25,747 nt of DNA, from the NCBI GenBank assembly GCA_934167785.1, contig CAKPLX010000013.1, forward strand, positions 1 to 25,747. The letters are read 5' to 3'. Positions 6,949 through 11,873 of the stretch are shown piece by piece (position 1 is the stretch's first letter; each line of letters begins with the position of its first letter). Origin of the DNA: an uncultured Bacilli bacterium. GTDB taxonomy: Bacteria; Bacillota_I; Bacilli_A; RF39; UBA660. Both the position numbers and the translations under genes were made by a program. A model generated the notes under the pieces. That model ran no database searches, was not told where the DNA came from, and saw only the letters and a list, made by a program, of their open reading frames with translations.

Positions 6949-6964
6949 AAGAAATTTATTTCTT
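6949..6964. other. Inverted repeat at the left end of element C
   Basis: AAGAAAT-TT-ATTTCTT, perfect 7-bp arms, centred about 20 bp inside the junction. Element B has a similarly placed repeat (1696-1711) with the same 2-base spacing. Candidate recombinase binding arm; chance is possible in AT-rich DNA. Confidence 0.4.
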
Positions 6965-7008
6965 TAAAATACTTTTTTAGTACTTTTCTTTTTTAATTTT
7001 ACTAATAG

Positions 7009-7037
7009 TTGACAAATAGGAAAAAAGGGGGTAGAAT
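7009..7037 (+). promoter_or_regulatory. Promoter of the M23 peptidase gene
   Basis: TTGACA (7009-7014), a 17-base spacer and TAGAAT (7032-7037) lie 24 bases before the start. It is inside element C. Confidence 0.8.
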
Positions 7038-7061
7038 ATAGGACAAGTTTGGGGTGGTTTG

Positions 7062-7748
7062 ATGAAAGAGATTACGAAGAGATTTAGTATTTTAATTTTA
7101 TCGTTTATGGTTGTTCTTTTGGTTGTGATTATTTTTATTGATAATGATAGTTTGAATTCTTTGTTTATTGATTATAGTAATCAATTGTCTGTAAATGAGA
7201 TTGGTGTTCTTGATGTCGATTATGATAAGGTTGTTTATCAGGATACAAATGTTACTAGTGTAAGTAATAATAGTTCTAGTGCTACACCTACTCCTGTTTC
7301 AAATTCTTCTGTTTCAGATACTTGGGCATGGCCTACTGATTCTGGTTATACAATTACTACCTATTATAGTGCTTCACATAAGGCTTTGGATATTTTTAAG
7401 GGATATGCAACCAATATTTATTCTGCTAATAATGGGGTGGTGACGATGATAAAGGCTGGATGTACACCGGGCGATCTTTCTTGTAATGGTAAGGGAGGAA
7501 ATTATGTTGTTATTCGTCATGGTACTTCGAATTATTATACTGTTTATATGCATTTAAAAGATATTCATGTTAAAGTGGGGGATACTGTTTCAAAGGGACA
7601 AGTGATTGCTTCTATGGGAAATACAGGAAATGTTATTCCTGTACCAACTAGTGCTAGTCCATATTTGGGAACTCATTTGCATTTTTGTTTATATATTGGT
7701 GAGCCTTATCGAGGAGGATATGCAGTAAATCCGATGAGATTATACTAG
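7062..7748 (+). CDS. M23-family metallopeptidase (LytM-like), 228 aa, membrane-anchored
   Basis: Zinc endopeptidase expected to cut peptide cross-links in peptidoglycan outside the cell. The start is ATG 7062 behind GGGGTGG; a TTG three bases earlier is the alternative. The N-terminal helix (about 9-27) anchors or exports it. A Ser/Thr/Asn/Pro-rich linker follows (about 60-85), then the catalytic domain (about 88-228). Zinc and catalytic residues of the family are visible: HKALD (HxxxD), VYMHL and GTHLHF (HxH). The fold-typical stretches GGNYVVIRHG and VKVGDTVSKGQVIASMGNTG are also present. Two cysteines in CTPGDLSC may form a local disulfide. It is the first cargo gene of element C. A role in transfer or cell-wall remodelling is possible but not shown. 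Confidence 0.9.
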   Translation: MKEITKRFSILILSFMVVLLVVIIFIDNDSLNSLFIDYSNQLSVNEIGVLDVDYDKVVYQDTNVTSVSNNSSSATPTPVSNSSVSDTWAWPTDSGYTITTYYSASHKALDIFKGYATNIYSANNGVVTMIKAGCTPGDLSCNGKGGNYVVIRHGTSNYYTVYMHLKDIHVKVGDTVSKGQVIASMGNTGNVIPVPTSASPYLGTHLHFCLYIGEPYRGGYAVNPMRLY

Positions 7749-7795
7749 TATATTCTTTTTTTTTGTTCATAGTTCTATTATAGGAGGGAGTTTTT

Positions 7796-8905
7796 TTGAA
7801 TATTAAATTATTGCTTTCTAAAGGAAAGACCATTTATGAGTTACCTCTTAGGGTAACTTATTATGCAAGGGTAAGTACTGATCATCTTGAACAAGTAACT
7901 AGTCTTGTGAATCAAGTGGATTATTTTACTCATTATATTGCTCGTTTTTCTAATTGGAAAATGATTAGTGGCTATTTAGATGAGGGAATTAGTGGTAAGG
8001 CAGTGAGGAAGAGAGAAAATTTTCTTAGGATGATAGAAGAGGGAAAGAAAGGGTGTTTTGATTTAATTTTAACGAAAAGTGTTTCAAGATTTGCTAGAAA
8101 TACAATGGATAGTCTTTATTATACAGAACTTTTATTGAAACATGGTGTTGGGGTAATATTTTTGAATGATAATATTAATACTTTTTATTCTGATAGTGAA
8201 TTTCGTTTGACTTTAATGGCTAGTATTGCCCAAGATGAATTAAGAAAGTTATCTGAGAGTGTTAAATTTGGTCTTGGTCAATCTATAAAAAGGGGAGTTG
8301 TTTTAGGAAATAATAATATACTGGGTTATAATAAAAGTTATGGAAAGTTAGTGATTTGTCCTGAAGAAGCATTAATTATTCGTAATATTTTTTTATGGTT
8401 TGTTACAGGAAAATATAATTATCGTGAGATATCAGAAATGGTTTTTTCTCGTTTTCAAAAAAAGATTGATAGTAGTGGAATTAGGAGAATTCTTATGAAT
8501 TATAAGTATAAAGGGTATTATTGTGGAGGAAAGAGTCGCGTTGTTGATTATAAAAAAAGTACTCGGGAAAAAATAGCTGAAGAAGAGTGGATTATTTATC
8601 AGGATTATGATAAAGTTCCTCCTATTATTGGGGAAAAGATTTGGAATAAGGTTCAGGAAATTATTGGAAAAAGAGGGAAAAAGAAGGCTATTTACGATCG
8701 AAAACTTTACTGCTTAAGGCATCATCAGTATTTTATTCATAAACAAAAAAAATATAAAGATCGATTATATTCTTATTATCTTTGTCCTAAATGTTGTTCT
8801 TTTAAAGAGGAACTTTTGGAGCGAATTTATAAGCAATGTCCTTTTTTTAAAATTGTTATTTCTCCGTTAGAGGGAGAATATTTGTTTAAAGTGTTTATGA
8901 TGTAA
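7796..8905 (+). CDS. Serine recombinase of element C, 369 aa (short C-terminus)
   Basis: Site-specific recombinase related to the element B enzyme over its N-terminal 300 residues. It starts at TTG 7796 after AGGAGGGAG. The resolvase domain has catalytic Ser27 in YYARVS, then DEGISG, LTKSVSRFARNTMD, FLNDNINTFYSDSE and SIAQDELRKLSESV. The recombinase domain ends with NYKYKGYYCGGKSRVVDYK. A minimal zinc-ribbon-like part follows (YCLRHH...YYLCPKCC), and the protein ends at 369 aa, about 185 residues shorter than its relative, with no coiled coil. Serine integrases use the coiled coil to control integration versus excision, so direction control here may differ or need a partner. The stop is clean and no leftover coiled-coil coding is seen downstream. 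Confidence 0.9.
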   Translation: MNIKLLLSKGKTIYELPLRVTYYARVSTDHLEQVTSLVNQVDYFTHYIARFSNWKMISGYLDEGISGKAVRKRENFLRMIEEGKKGCFDLILTKSVSRFARNTMDSLYYTELLLKHGVGVIFLNDNINTFYSDSEFRLTLMASIAQDELRKLSESVKFGLGQSIKRGVVLGNNNILGYNKSYGKLVICPEEALIIRNIFLWFVTGKYNYREISEMVFSRFQKKIDSSGIRRILMNYKYKGYYCGGKSRVVDYKKSTREKIAEEEWIIYQDYDKVPPIIGEKIWNKVQEIIGKRGKKKAIYDRKLYCLRHHQYFIHKQKKYKDRLYSYYLCPKCCSFKEELLERIYKQCPFFKIVISPLEGEYLFKVFMM

Positions 8906-8930
8906 AGAAGCATTTTTTTGGTTAATTTAT

Positions 8931-8960
8931 TTTACAAGTTTAGGTCTATAGTGTTATAAT
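8931..8960 (+). promoter_or_regulatory. Promoter of the 252-aa membrane-anchored protein gene
   Basis: TTTACA (8931-8936), an 18-base spacer and TATAAT (8955-8960), 33 bases before the start codon. Confidence 0.65.
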
Positions 8961-8993
8961 ATTAAATGTAAATTAGAAGGTATTGGTGATGTT

Positions 8994-9752
8994 ATGGATA
9001 AAGTTTGTCAATTTTATATTGTTTTAGGTGATAGAGAGTATAAGGGTCAAAATGATGGAAATGTTTATATTAATGCAACGGGAGTTATAGATGTTAATTT
9101 GATTCGTGATGCGGTGTTTAAGCATTATCATAGAAAGAGTAAGGAAAGTATAAAAGTATCCGATCATATTATATTTTTAGTTCCTGATCATTCTTTTGAT
9201 GAGCAATGTAGGATGATTATTGAAAAGTTAAATTTAGTAGGGGAAATCCAATATTTTCCTAAAAAAGAAGAGGCTGTTCTTCCAGATGAGTTATTATCAT
9301 CTTTATCTACTTCTAATAATACTACTGATAAAAGTGATCTTCTTGAGGAAAAACCTAGTCCAGAATTGAAACTGGTAGAAAATACTGAAAAAGATTTTGC
9401 TGTTAAAATAGAAGAAGAAAAGGTGAAAGTAGATGAGTTTAAAAATAGTGATAAGGATGTTTCATCAATTAATGAAAGTAGGGTAGTTAAGGATAATGTT
9501 TATCGTGGAGATGTTGATCGTCCTATTTTGAAGAAGAACGGGAATAGGGCTGGTGTTCAAGAAGAGGAATATGCTAAGGATGCCGCTAATTATATGGGGT
9601 ATAATCCAACTTTAATTAATCGTAATGTAAAATCATTAGTAAAAAGTTCTAGGAGTAGGAAAAATGCCTTTATTAGTTTACCTGTGATTGTTTTCATTTT
9701 GTCAGCAATATTGCTTGTTTCTTCTGTTGTAATTTTGTTTGTTTTGGATTAA
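8994..9752 (+). CDS. Hypothetical protein with C-terminal membrane anchor, 252 aa
   Basis: Function not recognised. ATG 8994 has a GGTGAT site just upstream and its own promoter. The N-terminal 95 residues form a compact mixed alpha/beta domain (CQFYIVLGDREY, NVYINATGVIDV, HIIFLVPDHSFDEQC). The next 130 residues are a low-complexity, Ser/Asp/Glu/Lys-rich linker. The C-terminus is one helix (about 228-250, VIVFILSAILLVSSVVILFV) ending two residues later. This is a tail-anchor layout with the globular domain probably in the cytoplasm. It is the last gene of element C, ending about 30 bp from the right junction, where recombination-directionality or maintenance genes can sit. That is only a positional hint. 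Confidence 0.65.
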   Translation: MDKVCQFYIVLGDREYKGQNDGNVYINATGVIDVNLIRDAVFKHYHRKSKESIKVSDHIIFLVPDHSFDEQCRMIIEKLNLVGEIQYFPKKEEAVLPDELLSSLSTSNNTTDKSDLLEEKPSPELKLVENTEKDFAVKIEEEKVKVDEFKNSDKDVSSINESRVVKDNVYRGDVDRPILKKNGNRAGVQEEEYAKDAANYMGYNPTLINRNVKSLVKSSRSRKNAFISLPVIVFILSAILLVSSVVILFVLD

Positions 9753-9770
9753 TTTTTTTCGTTTTTTGGT

Positions 9771-9790
9771 AGCAAGTTAGATTGTTGCTT
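9771..9790. other. Right attachment junction of element C
   Basis: The binding-protein frame runs ...DIGFCGTEATI and then meets TAA (9779-9777) at the join. Shared cores are TAG (9778-9780) and TTGTTG (9782-9787), matching 6931-6933 and 6935-6940. Confidence 0.65.
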
Positions 9791-10073
9791 CAGTGCCACA
9801 AAAACCAATATCAGCATCTCCTGATAAAACAGCGGCCATAACTGCATCAGCACCTGCTGATAAGGTAATTTCTACATCTAATCCTTCTTCTTTAAAATAG
9901 CCTAGTTTGTCTGCTAGATATTGTGGGGCATAAAAAATACTGTGTGTTACTTCTGTTAAAGTAACTTTTTTTAAGTTGCTATCATTTTTATTTTTCTTTA
10001 TATGAGTTATTCCTAAAATTAGACAGATAAAGAAAAATATGATTAAGCAGATGATTAAAATTTTCTTTTTCAT
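9778..10073 (-). pseudogene. ABC importer substrate-binding protein, N-terminal piece
   Basis: Start ATG 10073-10071 follows AGGAGGAATT. The signal or anchor segment is KKKILIICLIIFFFICLILG. The mature start VTLTEVTHSIFYAPQYLADK and LGYFKEEGLDVEI, followed by GADAVMAAVLSGDADIGFCG, are diagnostic of SsuA/TauA/NMT1-like binding proteins. There is no consensus lipobox (FFIC has a bulky residue at -1). The open frame ends at the element C junction after about 97 codons, so as it stands the product would be a short, non-functional fragment. Promoter and ribosome binding site look intact, so it is probably still transcribed. It is divergent from gap. Confidence 0.9.
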
Positions 10074-10189
10074 AATTCCTCCTTTTATCATTTTTATTGT
10101 ATTCTTTTCTTTTTGTTTGGTTACGTCCATGTATATTATATTGAATATTTCTTTTCTTTTTGATAAGATTAAAATGGGAGGATGATAAA
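10074..10189. promoter_or_regulatory. Divergent control region between the importer operon and gap
   Basis: This 116-base AT-rich stretch must hold both promoters. On the minus strand TATAAT can be read near 10140-10135, with no convincing -35. On the plus strand a GGGAGG site (10176-10181) serves gap, but no consensus promoter is clear. I see no hairpin typical of a riboswitch. Confidence 0.4.
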
Positions 10190-11185
10190 ATGAAAAGAAT
10201 AGCAATTAATGGATTTGGACGAATTGGAAGATTAGTTTTTCGTCTGATGATGGATGATCCTGAATTGGAAGTTGTTGCTATAAATGATTTGACTGATAGT
10301 GAACAACTTGCTTATTTACTTAAATATGATACTAATCATCGAAGATATGATGAAAAAGATATTTCTTCAGATGAGGAGGGAATTATTGTTGGTGGAGATC
10401 ATGTTTTGGTTTTTAGTGAAACTGATCCAGCCAAACTTCCTTGGGGTGACCTTGGAATAGATGTTGTTTTTGAGTGTACTGGGAAATTTGTGGATAAGGA
10501 GAAAGCATATGCTCATATTACGGCTGGAGCAAAGAAGGTAATTATTTCTGCTCCTGCTAAGGGAGATGTGAAGACAATTGTTTATCATGTTAATGATGAT
10601 ATATTAGATGGTACAGAAGAAGTTATTAGTGCTGCTAGTTGTACAACAAATTGTTTAGCACCTGTTTTGAATGTTTTAGAAAAAGAGTATGGAATAGTAA
10701 AGGGATATATGACTACTATTCATGCTTATACGAATGATCAAGTAACGTTAGATGTTGCACATAAAAAGGGAATTTATGCTAGGCGTGGAAGAAGTTGTGG
10801 AATGAATATTGTGCCTACTTCAACAGGCGCAGCGAAAGCTATTGGTAAAGTTATTCCTAGTTTGAACGGAAAATTGAAGGGAAGTGCAATGCGGGTTCCT
10901 GTTAGTGATGGATCTTTAGTTGATTTAACTTTAGAGTTAAAAGAAAATGTCTCTGTAGAACAAATTAATGAATTATTTGTTAAAAATGTTAATGAAACAC
11001 TTCACTTTACAAAGGATCCGATTGTTTCTAGTGATGTTATTTCCTCTACTTGTGGTGCTGTTGTGGATGCAAATTTAACTGATGTTATTGAAGTAGATGG
11101 AAAGCAATTGGTGAAAGTTGTTGCTTGGTATGATAATGAAATGGGATATTCTGCTCAGATGGTTAGAACATCAAAAAAATTATAA
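10190..11185 (+). CDS. gap: Glyceraldehyde-3-phosphate dehydrogenase, 331 aa
   Basis: Glycolytic enzyme: glyceraldehyde-3-phosphate + NAD+ + Pi to 1,3-bisphosphoglycerate. The start is ATG 10190, eight bases after GGGAGG; an upstream in-frame start is unlikely because the family N-terminus begins at MKRIAINGFGRIGR. The Rossmann motif is INGFGRIGR, with Asp in AINDLTD pointing to NAD preference. The catalytic motif is SAASCTTNCLAP, with Cys151, and family landmarks TTIHAYTNDQ, STGAAKAIGKV, AMRVPVSDGSLVD and WYDNEMGYS are present. Length is normal. It is not followed by pgk or tpi, as it often is in Bacillota. It is monocistronic, closed by its own terminator. Confidence 0.98.
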   Translation: MKRIAINGFGRIGRLVFRLMMDDPELEVVAINDLTDSEQLAYLLKYDTNHRRYDEKDISSDEEGIIVGGDHVLVFSETDPAKLPWGDLGIDVVFECTGKFVDKEKAYAHITAGAKKVIISAPAKGDVKTIVYHVNDDILDGTEEVISAASCTTNCLAPVLNVLEKEYGIVKGYMTTIHAYTNDQVTLDVAHKKGIYARRGRSCGMNIVPTSTGAAKAIGKVIPSLNGKLKGSAMRVPVSDGSLVDLTLELKENVSVEQINELFVKNVNETLHFTKDPIVSSDVISSTCGAVVDANLTDVIEVDGKQLVKVVAWYDNEMGYSAQMVRTSKKL

Positions 11186-11212
11186 GGGAGTTTTTCCTTT
11201 ATAATTTTTTTA
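11178..11212. terminator. Bidirectional terminator after gap
   Basis: A 12-bp stem with one G-U pair (11178-11189 with 11195-11206) overlaps the gap stop codon, with A-run and T-run flanks. It also serves the convergent DUF6512-like gene. Confidence 0.85.
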
Positions 11213-11749
11213 TTCTTTTTTGATTCCATAAGTATTTGTGATTGTATCTTTAAAAAGATCAGTATGAGGGGGAGAATAGGTTAAAATAATGAAGTTGATA
11301 TAAATTAGTATAATAAAGAAAATAGATAAAAAATTTAGATATGGTATTTTGGGGAGAAGTAGAATGTAATAGGAAATTAGTTGATTTAAAAAGTAAGTAA
11401 AGAGCATGATGATAAGTGTAAGTGGAAGAATTTCTCCTACTGTGTAGTAAACGGGAAGATAAATTAAAAGAAAAATAATGATTGATAAGGTACTTGTTAG
11501 AAATAATTGAAAGGAAAAGTTATGAAAGGAAATGCTATTCTTTTTTAGAAGATAATAATCAATTATTCCGTATAGTAAAGTGGAAGTAAAAAGTATTTTT
11601 AAGTGTTCAAATATTGATTCGTTTACAGGAAAAAAGAATGAAATTAAGATATTTGGAAAGAACTTATAAATGAAATGGCTGGGAAATGAGAGAAGAAATA
11701 TTCCTATGATAGCAATGAATTTGATGAATTTTAGTTTTTGATTTTTCAT
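11210..11749 (-). CDS. DUF6512-like integral membrane protein, 179 aa
   Basis: The minus-strand gene starts at ATG 11749-11747 after GAGGTGAA. Five or so hydrophobic helices span nearly the whole protein, with few charges. The segment SHFIYKFFPN followed by SFFFPVNESIFEHLK matches my memory of the DUF6512 signature (PVNES-x-x-EHLK). The function of that family is not known. It is convergent with gap, and the start region abuts the upstream sequence of the glycosidase gene, so the two genes are divergent. Confidence 0.7.
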   Translation of the reverse strand: MKNQKLKFIKFIAIIGIFLLSFPSHFIYKFFPNILISFFFPVNESIFEHLKILFTSTLLYGIIDYYLLKKNSISFHNFSFQLFLTSTLSIIIFLLIYLPVYYTVGEILPLTLIIMLFTYFLNQLISYYILLLPKIPYLNFLSIFFIILIYINFIILTYSPPHTDLFKDTITNTYGIKKE

Positions 11750-11819
11750 GTTTCACCTCATTAAAGTATATGTTATCTTTTTTGATCTATTTTTTATTTT
11801 TAGTGGAATAATTTTGAAA

Positions 11820-11848
11820 TTGACATTTTATAGAAATTGGTTTATCCT
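11820..11848 (+). promoter_or_regulatory. Promoter of the GH5 glycosidase gene
   Basis: TTGACA (11820-11825), a 17-base spacer and TATCCT (11843-11848), 26 bases upstream of the start; the -10 is imperfect. Confidence 0.6.
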
Positions 11849-11873
11849 TGAGTATAGAATAGGTGGAGTGAAT

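Larger units (their letters stand above)
6931..9780 (+). mobile_element. Element C: 2847-bp serine-recombinase element inside the binding-protein gene
   Basis: The element separates the N-terminal and middle pieces. The junctions share TTGTTG (6935-6940 and 9782-9787) and, four bases to the left, TAG (6931-6933 and 9778-9780). Both pairs are 2847 bp apart. Eleven of 14 bases around them are identical. Joining at TAG gives EATIYVYN, the usual family sequence. Cargo: an M23 peptidase, a serine recombinase and a membrane-anchored unknown, all on the plus strand. The recombinase is central, about 0.9 kb from each end, not at an end as in element B. Confidence 0.82.

Noticed and set aside
7742..7770. 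Terminator after the M23 peptidase gene
   Set aside because: TATACTAGTATA is palindromic and followed by T residues, but leaves no room for a loop beyond a 4-bp stem; too weak to call.
10074..10189. Riboswitch upstream of the importer gene
   Set aside because: NMT1-like importers are sometimes under TPP riboswitches, but this stretch is only about 115 bases, A/T-rich, and shows no conserved stems.
11748..11873. N-terminal extension of the glycosidase frame
   Set aside because: The stretch contains the promoter TTGACA and lacks a ribosome binding site, while ATG 11874 has one and begins a proper anchor sequence.
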